A DNA stretch of 37,697 nucleotides from a virus. This document shows, in pieces, positions 6,489 to 14,531 of this stretch; the stretch's first letter is position 1, and the number at the start of each line of letters is the position of its first letter. The DNA lies in IMG/VR virus record IMGVR_UViG_3300012927_000013, positions 1 to 37,697 of that record, one strand, 5' to 3'. A program made the position numbers and the translations under genes. The notes beneath the pieces were generated by a model. It was not told where the DNA came from, searched no databases, and worked only from the letters and a program-made list of their open reading frames with translations.

Positions 6489-7538
6489 ATGAAAGAACGG
6501 CCCATACTTTTCAGCTCACCCATGGTTCAAGCAATCCTTGCAGGCAGGAAGGTGCAGACGCGGCGGATCGTGAAGGATCAACCGAGCGAAGACTGGCATC
6601 CCGAAGGTGTCGGCTTGTATGCGCCTACGAGAGTCGATCAGCACGGCGAAGAATATCCCGGTACTGATGTCTACGGCGCTGCGGATGAAGATGAAGGTCG
6701 TATATGCCCATACGGCAAGCCTGGAGATAGGTTGTGGGTGGCGCAAGAGGCTGAAACATATTCCAAAACCGTTCCTATCGCAGAGAGATTTTGGTCGCGC
6801 GTTTATAAGTTCGAGTCATGCTGGGAATGGTTTGGCTTGGTCGATCGGAAGGGATATGGACGTATAAGAAACGCTGGCGAGCAGATATCTACACATCGAC
6901 TTTCTTGGGAATTGGCTAATGGTCACATACCTGCCGGGAAGCATGTATTGCATACCTGCGACCTGCGGTGGTGCGTGAATCCCGATCATTTATATCTCGG
7001 GAATAACGATGACAATATTTCCGACAAGGTTGCTCATGGGCGGGTATCGAAACAAAATGGGTCCGTCAACGGCATGTCCATCTTGAATGATGCGGAAATA
7101 TTATCTATCAAACTCCTGTCGGATAAAGGATGGAGACAGCAGGACATAGCGGAACGCCACAGTGTCACGCAATCTCAGATATCCAGAATCCTATCTGGAA
7201 AACGATGGCTTCCAGCAGTAGCTCCTATGCCTCTATTGGGACATCGCACTCTGGAGATCGCAGAGGTACGCGTACAGCGATTGCAAGAAACTAGCGCCGT
7301 AGACGCCATTTACGAAGGCGTACTATCACTTGGCCACGAATGGATAGATGGACACTTCCCAGCTTATGCGGCGGAGCACGCGCAGTGGAAACGGCTTGCT
7401 CTGTCCAATATCGCTCCGCCGCTCGGTCCCAGTCCTGTTGCGCGCTACAGAGCATTGTGGGAGGACATCAACGGTGCTAGAAGTTGGGCGGCGAATCCAT
7501 GGGTGTGGGTTGTCAGCTTTTCGATGGTGGCATCATGA
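6489..7538 (+). CDS. ASCH-domain phage protein interrupted in frame by an HNH-HTH module
   Basis: 349 residues. The first ~85 (MKERPILFSSPMVQAILAGR, TRRIVKDQP, PYGKPGDRLWV) and the last ~105 (LEIAEVRVQRL, then WEDINGARSW, ANPWVWVV) match the two ends of the phage ASCH-like family. Between them, about 89-240 is an HNH endonuclease (GYGRI, HVLHTCDLRWCVNPDH at about 152-167) followed by an HTH segment (WRQQDIAERHSVTQSQISRI, 215-234). The central ASCH segment appears to be missing. Compare the HNH gene at 23082, which has the same core and tail. The reading frame is open throughout. The ATG at 6489 follows GGAGAAGAG. Whether it is spliced, bifunctional or inactivated is unknown. Confidence 0.75.
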   Translation: MKERPILFSSPMVQAILAGRKVQTRRIVKDQPSEDWHPEGVGLYAPTRVDQHGEEYPGTDVYGAADEDEGRICPYGKPGDRLWVAQEAETYSKTVPIAERFWSRVYKFESCWEWFGLVDRKGYGRIRNAGEQISTHRLSWELANGHIPAGKHVLHTCDLRWCVNPDHLYLGNNDDNISDKVAHGRVSKQNGSVNGMSILNDAEILSIKLLSDKGWRQQDIAERHSVTQSQISRILSGKRWLPAVAPMPLLGHRTLEIAEVRVQRLQETSAVDAIYEGVLSLGHEWIDGHFPAYAAEHAQWKRLALSNIAPPLGPSPVARYRALWEDINGARSWAANPWVWVVSFSMVAS

Positions 7539-7747
7539 CCGGAAAATACCTAACTCTCCGCGAAGTTGACCTTTTCGCCTTCCGAGATCCAATCCAACCC
7601 TGCACGTACTGGAGTTCAGGCGAGCATGTAGTGGCGGATGGCAAGTGCCGGTGCGGACGTGAGTTTTGGGTATCAGAATTGGTCGCTGGCGGATCACGCG
7701 ATTTGGAAGCGGGTCATAGGCATGTGCTAGCTCCCAAGGATATGTGA
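7535..7747 (+). CDS. Small Cys-containing hypothetical protein
   Basis: 70 residues starting at the ATG that overlaps the ASCH/HNH stop (ATGA). It contains a CTYW and later CRCGREFWVSE, possibly one metal site. It ends by overlapping the next start. No family recognised. Confidence 0.5.
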   Translation: MTGKYLTLREVDLFAFRDPIQPCTYWSSGEHVVADGKCRCGREFWVSELVAGGSRDLEAGHRHVLAPKDM

Positions 7748-8019
7748 TGGAAGAATGTGATCCCAAGGCCGGCCATCGCCCCACACGAAAAGAATGGGGC
7801 GTAGTGTATCTGGAGTGGCGCAAGCAGCATCTGCATTGGACTCCGGCGCAGCGTGGCCGTATCGTGCGAGGATGTTGGGGTAAGCAGGCGTTTGATGGAT
7901 TTATGGAAGCGGCTTGGGTGGTGAGTCGTTTGGAGCCGCGACCTGGCGTAAAGGCTGGATGTTACATCTGCGAGATTTGTAAAAAGTGGCATGTGGGAAA
8001 TTCTCGGTTCAAGAAATAA
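7747..8019 (+). CDS. Small protein with C-terminal zinc ribbon half-site
   Basis: 90 residues (ATG 7747, with a GTG alternative at 7744). The basic, aromatic N-terminal part (RKEWGVVYLEWRKQHLHWTP) is followed by CYICEICKKWH near the C-terminus, a CxxCxxC cluster. It is the last gene before a promoter region, and its stop overlaps the first ATGCTTGCA copy at 8019. Function unknown. Confidence 0.55.
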   Translation: MEECDPKAGHRPTRKEWGVVYLEWRKQHLHWTPAQRGRIVRGCWGKQAFDGFMEAAWVVSRLEPRPGVKAGCYICEICKKWHVGNSRFKK

Positions 8020-8052
8020 TGCTTGCACTCATGCTTGCATAAAGTGTATGCT
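8019..8052 (+). promoter_or_regulatory. Promoter with two ATGCTTGCA copies
   Basis: ATGCTTGCA occurs at 8019-8027 and again as ATGCTTGCAT at 8031-8040, 12 bp apart. TTGCAC inside the first copy (8023-8028) is spaced 18 bp from TATGCT (8047-8052), giving a plausible -35/-10 pair. The second copy begins 2 bp after the -35, exactly as at 3216-3244. Tandem copies on about one helical turn suggest cooperative binding by a repressor. Confidence 0.55.
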
Positions 8053-8079
8053 TCACCTAGCAAGAAAAGGAGCCCGTCA

Positions 8080-9354
8080 ATGAAACATCAGTGCGATTCC
8101 AGCCTCATCGAAGAATTTGAGTATAACGACAGCGAATGGATTTTCTCGCTTCGTTTTCGCGGCACGAAAGAAGTGCGGCACTACAGCGGATTTCCCCCAG
8201 ACCTGTACGACGATTTTGAAAAGTCGCAGTCAAAGGGGAAGTTCTTCAACCAGTTCATCGCCAAGAAGTTCACTGTCCAGCGCGAGGAAGTTGCACCGGA
8301 TATCGAGGGATACGTACCGGAGAAGGTCGAGGTTGATCCCCAGCTTGAAGCTGACATCGCGGCTACGGAAGCGCGGTGGGCGAAGCGGTCGGCGCAGGAG
8401 ATGAGGCAGGTCTTGGACGCGGTCAGTCCAACATTTGCATCCATTCCTCCGTCGTCCAATCCGGTCGAAGGCAATCTGTTTGACGTACCAGTTACGGTCG
8501 TTGCGCCGAAGTTGAACGGGTTTGACGCTGACGTGGAAACCCAACGCCCTTCCGCGCCGAAGACTGTCATTGCCGAAATTCTACCACCGGAGGCTGAATT
8601 GCCTAAACAGAACGACACGCAGATCACCGCCATGACTGAAGAGGCAAAGCAGCTTGCGGCCAAGCCAATCATTGTGACGGCGGCGACCTACCAGAGCGTC
8701 TATGATCATGTCGCGGACATGACGGCAAAGCGCAAGCGGCTGTTTGAGTTCCTTGATCCTATCCGCGACGCCATGTACAAGGCCTACAACCTGATGCAGT
8801 CGCGTCAAAAGATGGCACTTGAGCCACTGGACAACGCGATTACGGCTGGTAAGCGGGCGTTGTTGGCCTACGACCAAGAGCAGGAGCGGAAGCGGGCTGA
8901 AGCGCAGCGTATCGCCGACGAGAAGGCTATCGCCGATGCCGAGGCAGAACGCAAGCGGATCAGCGAAGAGATGACGCTGGCGGAGATGAATGATGCTCTC
9001 GTCTCTGGAGATACAGAGCGGGCAGAGGAGATTTTCCAAAACCCGATAGAAGCGCCGCCGATGCAGGTCTATGCTCCGCGCGTTCAGGAGTATCAGGCAC
9101 CGTCCGTACAGGGCAAGTCAACCCGTAAGAACTGGAAGGTCGAGGTTACTGATCTCGACGCTCTTATCCTCGACGTCGCTGCAGGTATTGAGCATTTCCG
9201 CAAGCACAAGAACCTTGGCGGGCACGCACCGGCATCGTTCCTTCTGCCTAATGGAACTGCTATCAACCAGCAGGCTAAGGCACAGGAGTCTGTTTTCAAC
9301 GTCCCTGGATGCCGGGCCTTCAACGATGCCGTGATGAGCGTGCGAGGGAGATAG
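8080..9354 (+). CDS. KTSC-domain protein with long coiled-coil, recombination-block protein
   Basis: 424 residues. Residues ~5-75 form a KTSC domain (FEYNDSEWIFSLRFRGTKEV, HYSGFPPDLYDDFEKS). After a Pro-rich linker comes a conserved phage-type region. It has a charged coiled coil (about 240-330, rich in KRAEAQRIADEKAIADAEAE) and a C-terminal block NWKVEVTDLDALILDVAAGI ... NGTAINQQAK. Proteins ending this way often accompany RecT/exonuclease modules. Exact role unknown. The ATG at 8080 is chosen for the AGGAGC upstream; the in-frame ATG at 8023 lies in the operator region. A second KTSC protein is encoded at 10209. Confidence 0.65.
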   Translation: MKHQCDSSLIEEFEYNDSEWIFSLRFRGTKEVRHYSGFPPDLYDDFEKSQSKGKFFNQFIAKKFTVQREEVAPDIEGYVPEKVEVDPQLEADIAATEARWAKRSAQEMRQVLDAVSPTFASIPPSSNPVEGNLFDVPVTVVAPKLNGFDADVETQRPSAPKTVIAEILPPEAELPKQNDTQITAMTEEAKQLAAKPIIVTAATYQSVYDHVADMTAKRKRLFEFLDPIRDAMYKAYNLMQSRQKMALEPLDNAITAGKRALLAYDQEQERKRAEAQRIADEKAIADAEAERKRISEEMTLAEMNDALVSGDTERAEEIFQNPIEAPPMQVYAPRVQEYQAPSVQGKSTRKNWKVEVTDLDALILDVAAGIEHFRKHKNLGGHAPASFLLPNGTAINQQAKAQESVFNVPGCRAFNDAVMSVRGR

Positions 9355-9464
9355 ATTTTATTGTGGCGTGGTCATGTTAGGTGCGGTATGTTTCGGCCGG
9401 TTTAGGCGGGGCTCGGCATGCTAGGGCAAGGTATGGGTTTCATAAATCAAATCGAGGACGATAT

Positions 9465-10106
9465 ATGGCGAAGGCTGGAGCGGCAGAAGCGATAAGCGAA
9501 GTGTCCAACGGGGCGAAGGAAGTGATTGAAAACTCATTTCCATACATTGCTCTAATCACAATTGAAGGTGTGGCAGACATGTTGTTGCACGCGTGGAATG
9601 TTGAGGCGATCGAAGAGAAGTCGGCCGCCAAGAAGGGTTCAGCGGCGAAGAAGTCCGATAACGTAGAATCGTACGTTCGTCGCAATGGGGATGGCGTCAT
9701 CTGCCTGCCGACGGAGTACCTGCGGATGTCAGTGGTGAATGCTGCGAAGTTCCGGCAAGACCCGCGTTCACCGCGCAAGTCGGCGATGGATCTCTACAAG
9801 GCTGCGCTGGTTAGCCTGCGTCCTCTATCGCCGATTACGACGGTCGCCGGGGAACTTCCGAAGGTGTGGGACTATGAGCATCGCTGCCGCGTCCAGGTGC
9901 AGCGTAACGGCATCACTCGGTGTCGCCCTGCATTTCGTGAAGGCTGGAAGGCGGATATAGCGCTGATGGTCAATCTTCCCGAGTATGTGTCTCCGCGTGA
10001 ACTTCACGAGGTAATATCCTCGGCTGGTCGGCTGATTGGTGTCGGCGATTTCCGCCCAACTTACGGACGGTTCCAGGTGACGAGTTTCGAGATTCAAAAA
10101 GATTGA
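9465..10106 (+). CDS. Conserved phage-type hypothetical protein
   Basis: 213 residues. Start at the ATG at 9465 behind GAGGA. The N-terminus is Ala/Glu-rich, and a Lys/Ala-rich linker (EKSAAKKGSAAKKS) follows near residue 48. The C-terminal half is compact, ending LIGVGDFRPTYGRFQVTSFE. The glycine-rich G-x-GD-F-R-P-x-Y-GRF element is faintly reminiscent of RAMP-type glycine loops, but that alone is not enough to assign a family. It sits between RecT-module genes and dnaB and is flanked by GGCAAGGTATG repeats. Confidence 0.55.
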   Translation: MAKAGAAEAISEVSNGAKEVIENSFPYIALITIEGVADMLLHAWNVEAIEEKSAAKKGSAAKKSDNVESYVRRNGDGVICLPTEYLRMSVVNAAKFRQDPRSPRKSAMDLYKAALVSLRPLSPITTVAGELPKVWDYEHRCRVQVQRNGITRCRPAFREGWKADIALMVNLPEYVSPRELHEVISSAGRLIGVGDFRPTYGRFQVTSFEIQKD

Positions 10107-10151
10107 CGTTGGGCACGTAAAGGTCGGGTTTGGATCGGCGTGGCCTGGCTA

Positions 10152-10187
10152 GGCAAGGTATGGCGAGTTGTGGTAAGGCAAGGTATG
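10152..10187 (+). repeat. GGCAAGGTATG short repeats flanking the gene at 9465
   Basis: GGCAAGGTATG occurs at 10152-10162 and 10177-10187 downstream of the gene, and at 9425-9435 upstream of it. Both intergenic stretches (9355-9464, 10107-10208) are rich in related G-rich words such as GGCGTGG and GGTTTAGGCGG. They look like decayed copies of a dispersed repeat. No promoter is obvious in them. Confidence 0.5.
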
Positions 10188-10208
10188 AGCAGTATAAAAG
10201 GAGAATCC

Positions 10209-10424
10209 ATGCAGAGACAGTTATCGATCGCACCGAGCAGTAATTTATCCGAAGCTTTTTATGACGACGAGACTTTGGAGCTTACCGTAGTCTTCAAGGG
10301 CGGAGCCACCTACGTCGTCTCCAATGTTCCTACAACCCTGCCGGAAGAGTTCGAATCAGCGGCCAGTTCTGGGAAATTTTACAACCAAAACATCCGCGGT
10401 CTGTACGTGATTGTGAGAATTTGA
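10209..10424 (+). CDS. Stand-alone KTSC-domain protein
   Basis: 71 residues. Almost the whole protein is a KTSC domain (AFYDDETLELTVVFKGGATY, then EEFESAASSGKFYNQNIRG). It is a relative of the N-terminal domain of the protein at 8080. The start at 10209 is fixed by AAAAGGAGAATCC just upstream; longer in-frame starts lie in the repeat region. Its stop overlaps the dnaB ATG, so the two are probably co-translated. The family's molecular role is not established. Confidence 0.75.
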   Translation: MQRQLSIAPSSNLSEAFYDDETLELTVVFKGGATYVVSNVPTTLPEEFESAASSGKFYNQNIRGLYVIVRI

Positions 10425-11764
10425 TGAATGTAGAAGAGTCGTCGATTCCAGCATCAGTCCACGCAGAAGTCGCTATCTTGGGAGCATGTTTACTATACCC
10501 AGATGCGGTAAATGATGCGACTGAACTGCTGGAAGTTGATGACTTTTTTCTTGAATCACATCGCAGGGTCTACTCCTGTATTTTCGATCTGTCTGAGTCC
10601 GGAGAAACAGCCGACAACATCACCGTAGAAGCTGAACTTCGCAAGAGAAGACAGCTAGATTCTATTGGCGGTCTTGGATATTTTTTGTTTTTGACGGAAG
10701 GCATTCCGAGAAACTTCAACGTTGTAAGCTATGCCCGTATCGTCAAAGACAAGGCTATTCTTCGCTCTGTCATGGCGATCAGCGAAATAGCAAAAGCTAG
10801 GGCAATGGATCAGTCTGAATCTGGGTCCAGCATCTTGGGCGACATGGAGGAATCCATCCTCGAATTGACTCAGAGCTACAGCCAGCAGGCGTTCGGAACG
10901 ATCCTCGATGCGGTGAAAGAAGTCGGCACGATCGACGAGTTTGTCAGCAAGATGTGTGATCCGCTAGAGATGACAGGGCTGGCGACCGGGTACACGGAAT
11001 TTGATGCCATGACAGGGGGGCTACAGCCGTCGGAACTAGTGATTCTTGCGGCGCGCCCCAGCATGGGCAAGTCGGCCCTCATGTTGAATATTGCCACAAA
11101 CGTCGTTTTGGCGGATATCAAAAAAGTTGTTGCTATCTTCTCGCTCGAAATGAGCAAAGACTCTCTGTACCGTCGTATGCTTGCCAGTTTGGCCAATGTC
11201 AGCGCGCGGCGAGCGCAGGCGGGCCATATCAGTGCAGAGGAGCGGCGACGCATCAGCGGGGCATTGCTGGCGATTGCAGATAAACACCTGATGATCGACG
11301 AGACCGCCAGCATTACTTCGACTCAGGTGCGAGCGAAGTGCCGTCGGCTTAAGCAGACTATGGGACGGCTGGATCTGGTGATGATCGACTATCTCCAGAT
11401 GATGCAGGGATCGAAGAAATACGGAAATCGAGAGCAGGAAGTTGCAGGCATCTCCCGGTCCCTAAAGGCATTGGCGAAGGAACTTGAAGTGCCGGTCGTT
11501 GCCCTCGCCATGGTGGGCCGTGGCAGTGAAAAACATGGTGATAACCGACCCAAGTTGAGCGACTTGCGAGAGTCTGGATCAATCGAGGCCGATGCTGATA
11601 TTGTCGCTTTCATCCACAGGGAGAGCTATTACAGGCCAGACGATGAAGAGGTTAGAGGCTTGGCGGATATTACTATCGCCAAGGCCAGAAACGGACCGAC
11701 AGGCAAGGTGGACTTGGCTTATTCCGCTGATGCGACCAGATTTGATAATTTGCACCGGCAATAA
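10424..11764 (+). CDS. dnaB: DnaB-type replicative DNA helicase
   Basis: 446 residues, the usual DnaB length. The N-terminal helicase-binding domain opens with VHAEVAILGACLLYPDAV. The RecA-like ATPase has Walker A ARPSMGKSA (about 210-218), Walker B-like LVMIDYLQ (about 318-325), and a later R-rich motif DLRESGSIEADADIVAFIHR. It unwinds the phage replication fork in an ATP-dependent hexameric ring. The ATG at 10424 overlaps the KTSC stop (TGATG). Likely loader or accessory genes follow at 12521 and 13104. Confidence 0.92.
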   Translation: MNVEESSIPASVHAEVAILGACLLYPDAVNDATELLEVDDFFLESHRRVYSCIFDLSESGETADNITVEAELRKRRQLDSIGGLGYFLFLTEGIPRNFNVVSYARIVKDKAILRSVMAISEIAKARAMDQSESGSSILGDMEESILELTQSYSQQAFGTILDAVKEVGTIDEFVSKMCDPLEMTGLATGYTEFDAMTGGLQPSELVILAARPSMGKSALMLNIATNVVLADIKKVVAIFSLEMSKDSLYRRMLASLANVSARRAQAGHISAEERRRISGALLAIADKHLMIDETASITSTQVRAKCRRLKQTMGRLDLVMIDYLQMMQGSKKYGNREQEVAGISRSLKALAKELEVPVVALAMVGRGSEKHGDNRPKLSDLRESGSIEADADIVAFIHRESYYRPDDEEVRGLADITIAKARNGPTGKVDLAYSADATRFDNLHRQ

Positions 11765-11773
11765 TGCTTGCAT
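11764..11773 (+). promoter_or_regulatory. ATGCTTGCAT palindrome before the lipoprotein gene
   Basis: An exact ATGCTTGCAT beginning at the last base of the dnaB stop codon and followed by GGTAGTATTC (TAGTAT as a weak -10 candidate). The lipoprotein ATG lies 37 bp further on. Operator role inferred from the other copies. Confidence 0.45.
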
Positions 11774-11810
11774 GGTAGTATTCAGACACGAGTTTCACAA
11801 GGAGCCCCAT

Positions 11811-12182
11811 ATGAAGCGAATCGCAGTATCAGCCCTCATCCTGTTTGCCGTGATGTTCCAGACGGGGTGCTCGTCGTTCGAGCGAACGACCTTCCAGACG
11901 CTTGCCGCGTCCAAGGCGGTGATCGACCAGGCGCAGGTCGACTACGAGGCTCGGACCATTCCGCATACCCAAGCCATCTTCACGGTCATTACGCAGGCCA
12001 AAGCTGTGCAGGCGACCGCAGTGCAGGGGATGGTGGTCTACGAGGAGATCAAGTCCGCCAACGGCAGCGCAAGCGCCCTCTCCCTACAACAGCAAGTCGT
12101 CATCATCGCCTTGGCAAACTTGCCGCCGGCGATTGCGGACGTCAAAGCTCTTTACACCCTACCCACGACCGGAGGCAAATAA
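11811..12182 (+). CDS. Small lipoprotein
   Basis: 123 residues. A signal peptide ending in the lipobox QTGC (MKRIAVSALILFAVMFQTGC) predicts lipid attachment at Cys20. The mature part is helical and Ala/Gln-rich (AKAVQATAVQGMVVYEEIKS). A strong AAGGAG ribosome site precedes the ATG. Phage lipoproteins can act as outer-membrane spanins or superinfection-exclusion factors. The distance from the lysis genes argues against a spanin, and nothing else decides it. Adjacent to the Ala-rich gene at 12183. Confidence 0.7.
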   Translation: MKRIAVSALILFAVMFQTGCSSFERTTFQTLAASKAVIDQAQVDYEARTIPHTQAIFTVITQAKAVQATAVQGMVVYEEIKSANGSASALSLQQQVVIIALANLPPAIADVKALYTLPTTGGK

Positions 12183-12470
12183 ATGTCCACCACAAACCCA
12201 ACACCATCAGCCGCCACGACCGCGGCAACGGCCGTAACCGAAGTCAAGGCGACGGCAGACAGCATTCTCACAATCATCTCTGCCGCTGATCCTGGCGTCG
12301 CGCTTGAGGCTGGTACGGCACAGGTTGTAGTGGATCTACTTGCTACGCTGGCGTCGCAGGCTCTTACCGCATATGGTGCTGCTGCTGGTGTTACAATCAA
12401 CGCCACAACCGTAGCGGCGCTGATGCCGAATGCTGCCCCACTCTCCGCACCAGACGCACCCACCTCCTAA
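12183..12470 (+). CDS. Ala/Thr-rich small protein
   Basis: 95 residues (MSTTNPTPSAATTAATAVTE...), Ala/Thr/Val-rich and predicted helical. It starts immediately after the lipoprotein stop. It is similar in style to the Ala/Thr-rich protein at 594/729. An intrinsic terminator follows. Function unknown. Confidence 0.6.
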   Translation: MSTTNPTPSAATTAATAVTEVKATADSILTIISAADPGVALEAGTAQVVVDLLATLASQALTAYGAAAGVTINATTVAALMPNAAPLSAPDAPTS

Positions 12471-12478
12471 TCCAATAG

Positions 12479-12510
12479 CGGCGTCAGTGCCCACTGACGC
12501 CGTTTCTCTT
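12479..12510 (+). terminator. Intrinsic terminator
   Basis: CGGCGTCAGT (12479-12488) pairs perfectly with ACTGACGCCG (12493-12502) around GCCC, followed by TTTCTCTT. It separates the lipoprotein/Ala-rich pair from the next replication genes. Confidence 0.85.
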
Positions 12511-12520
12511 GAGGAAATCC

Positions 12521-13186
12521 ATGGAACAGCAAGAACTGCTTGCTCCTGCCTGCGGCCCTTGGCCGAATGTCGCCATAGAATCTATCCGAACCCTGTATCC
12601 AGTCCGCCGAAAGAAAGCCGAAGAGCAGAAGCGCATCCGCGAAGCTCTAGACCGGATCGTTGCCGGGGAGATCGACAGTAAGCCGCGAACGCAGGAAGAG
12701 GCTATTGCCTACCTCAGAGAAAAGACTTCCGATGCCCGGGCCAAGCTTTATGGCCGTGAGCGACGGTATATCCCTCACGCGACGACGTTCTATCACCAGT
12801 CGCGATATCTCCGCATGATGACAGAATCCATGCCTGCTTACGTCGAAGATGCTATCACCATCCTGCAGTGCTATCCCGGCATTGCGAAGTACAGTGAATT
12901 TACAATGGCCGATGTAGAAGCCCACATGCCCGCCATCAAACTGATCGACGAGCATATCCGATACATTCAGGCTACGCACGGCAAGGCGTCGACATCGTAC
13001 CTTCGGACGCGGGTGATTCGCTATGCGGAATGCGTGGCAAGGTGGCCAGAATGCGACTTGCAGTATGTTCCCGGCATCATGAAATGGTTCAAGGAGCGCC
13101 GCTATGAGCAACAAGATGCCCACTGGACTCGAACTCCGCAAAACGGCTTCTCTTCCGAGCGCGACCAACTACACCGAATTGCGTAG
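12521..13186 (+). CDS. Probable phage replication accessory protein
   Basis: 221 residues. Residues ~25-100 show a pattern found at the C-terminus of phage replication initiators: a Tyr-Pro-hydrophobic start (LYPVRRKKAEEQKRIREAL) and then ERRYIPHATTFYHQSRYL. The second half is helical with no recognised fold. The ATG at 12521 follows GAGGAAA. The 3' end overlaps the next gene by 83 nt in another frame. It may help initiation or DnaB loading, judged from position only. Confidence 0.5.
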   Translation: MEQQELLAPACGPWPNVAIESIRTLYPVRRKKAEEQKRIREALDRIVAGEIDSKPRTQEEAIAYLREKTSDARAKLYGRERRYIPHATTFYHQSRYLRMMTESMPAYVEDAITILQCYPGIAKYSEFTMADVEAHMPAIKLIDEHIRYIQATHGKASTSYLRTRVIRYAECVARWPECDLQYVPGIMKWFKERRYEQQDAHWTRTPQNGFSSERDQLHRIA

Positions 13187-13694
13187 ATGGGTGGTGGGCA
13201 AGGACCAGGCGATCAGGGAGATGATTGCCGGTCCTTTGATGTCGGACGAAGCCCGTTCCTTCTACCTCGATCGGATGACTGCTATTGCCGTCGAAATTGG
13301 TCCAGAAGCGTTCGAGAAGGTCGTTATCCAGATCATCGACACCTGCGAGCGCCGCCCCACAATCGCTACCTTCCGGCGGTTGGCCAGTCTACGCATGGAC
13401 ACTCCTCTTTCTCCGGTGGCCGCGGCGTGGAACCTGGTCGTCTTGATTCTCCGACGACATATCGACCGAGACGGCAACGGAATGGCTGTTTTGGCCCCCA
13501 AGACGCGCATGGTTGGCGGCAAGGCGGTCACGGAGCCAATACCAGAGATATCCGCCGGGGTGAGGCAGGCGGTGGCCGCGCTAGGCGGGTGGACGGCGCT
13601 GGCCGATTGCGATCCGCAGTGGCTTCCAGAACGGTACAGGGCATTCAAAGAGCTATTTTCGGAGTCCCCCGGAACGGAATTGTCACCAAAGTAG
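13104..13694 (+). CDS. Possible helicase loader/inhibitor-like protein
   Basis: 196 residues. The C-terminal motif VRQAVAALGGWTALADCD, followed by RYRAFKELF, resembles the end of G39P-type replicative helicase loader/inhibitors and related phage proteins. The N-terminal part is helical (KDQAIREMIAGPLMSDEARS). The ATG at 13104 lies inside the previous gene, giving an 83 nt overlap. A helicase-related role fits its place after dnaB but is an inference. Confidence 0.5.
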   Translation: MSNKMPTGLELRKTASLPSATNYTELRRWVVGKDQAIREMIAGPLMSDEARSFYLDRMTAIAVEIGPEAFEKVVIQIIDTCERRPTIATFRRLASLRMDTPLSPVAAAWNLVVLILRRHIDRDGNGMAVLAPKTRMVGGKAVTEPIPEISAGVRQAVAALGGWTALADCDPQWLPERYRAFKELFSESPGTELSPK

Positions 13695-13712
13695 TGCAAC
13701 CGTATTTCTTCC

Positions 13713-14531
13713 GTGTCGCCGTCAAGGTACACTCTTGGCGTGCTTACGCTTGCGATCAGTCCGCCAATTTGCGCCCAACCGGAGTACCTGCCTCCGGCTG
13801 GAGAGGCTGTTTTCTACGACAGGGAAGTGCGCCGCGCGGCACGAACATTCAAAAGCGCCATCATGGCCATCGCCTACTACGGAGCTCGGATGCGGGCATT
13901 GGGTATGTTCGCACAGCTCGGCTTTGAGAGCGAGGATGTCTATCGGGATAGCATAGACGTTCCCCGATCGACATGGTACAAGGCAGTTCGCATCGGAGAA
14001 GCACTCTATGAACTCCCGCTTGTGGACCTTCAAGCTCTTTCCACCGGCAATGCCGAGCTCCTTATCCAGATTGATCCGATCCTCTGGAACGACTACCCGT
14101 GGGTGACGGAAGCGAAACAGCTTGATACCACTTCGTTCGCCGGGCTAGTAGCGCAGCGTAATCGCCAGTCAGGAAGCAGCCGCGAGGTCTACTCCTACTA
14201 CCGCTGCCGGGTACCGTACACCGCCAAGAAGTTCATCGAAGAGGCTGTCGAGGCGTTCCGCCAGAAGAACGAGCTCGCCAGCGCGTCTCAGGCGCTCGAA
14301 TTCATGGTTGCCGATCGGTACGATACCCCAAATTTCATGGAGACCCTGATCGAGTCGCGTCGGATATTGGCGTTCGCCATCAGACTGCTCGAGCGCCGGG
14401 AAGTCAAAGAGATCACCGAAGAGATGTACCTGCTGAAAAAGTCCCGGAGGTTGCTCGATGAGATACGCCAAGACAAGGTTTCAGCGGCCGAAGAGGCAGC
14501 AAGCAGTGAAGACAACGAGGAGCGGCCATGA
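13713..14531 (+). CDS. Hypothetical protein with HTH-like segment
   Basis: 272 residues. The GTG at 13713 is the earliest start, with no good ribosome site; GTG at 13740 or the ATG at 13863 are alternatives. Residues ~70-95 (SEDVYRDSIDVPRSTWYKAV) look helix-turn-helix-like. The rest is helical with a charged C-terminus (AAEEAASSEDNEE). The 3' end overlaps the HNH-like gene at 14458. It could be a DNA-binding replication or partition protein. Family not recognised. Confidence 0.5.
   Translation: MSPSRYTLGVLTLAISPPICAQPEYLPPAGEAVFYDREVRRAARTFKSAIMAIAYYGARMRALGMFAQLGFESEDVYRDSIDVPRSTWYKAVRIGEALYELPLVDLQALSTGNAELLIQIDPILWNDYPWVTEAKQLDTTSFAGLVAQRNRQSGSSREVYSYYRCRVPYTAKKFIEEAVEAFRQKNELASASQALEFMVADRYDTPNFMETLIESRRILAFAIRLLERREVKEITEEMYLLKKSRRLLDEIRQDKVSAAEEAASSEDNEERP

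Noticed and set aside
11811-12182. Outer-membrane spanin
   Set aside because: The lipobox fits, but it is some 8 kb from the endolysin and longer and less Pro-rich than typical Rz1-type spanins.
13187-13927. 246-codon plus-strand ORF
   Set aside because: Arg/Gly/Ser-rich shadow frame of the genes at 13104 and 13713.
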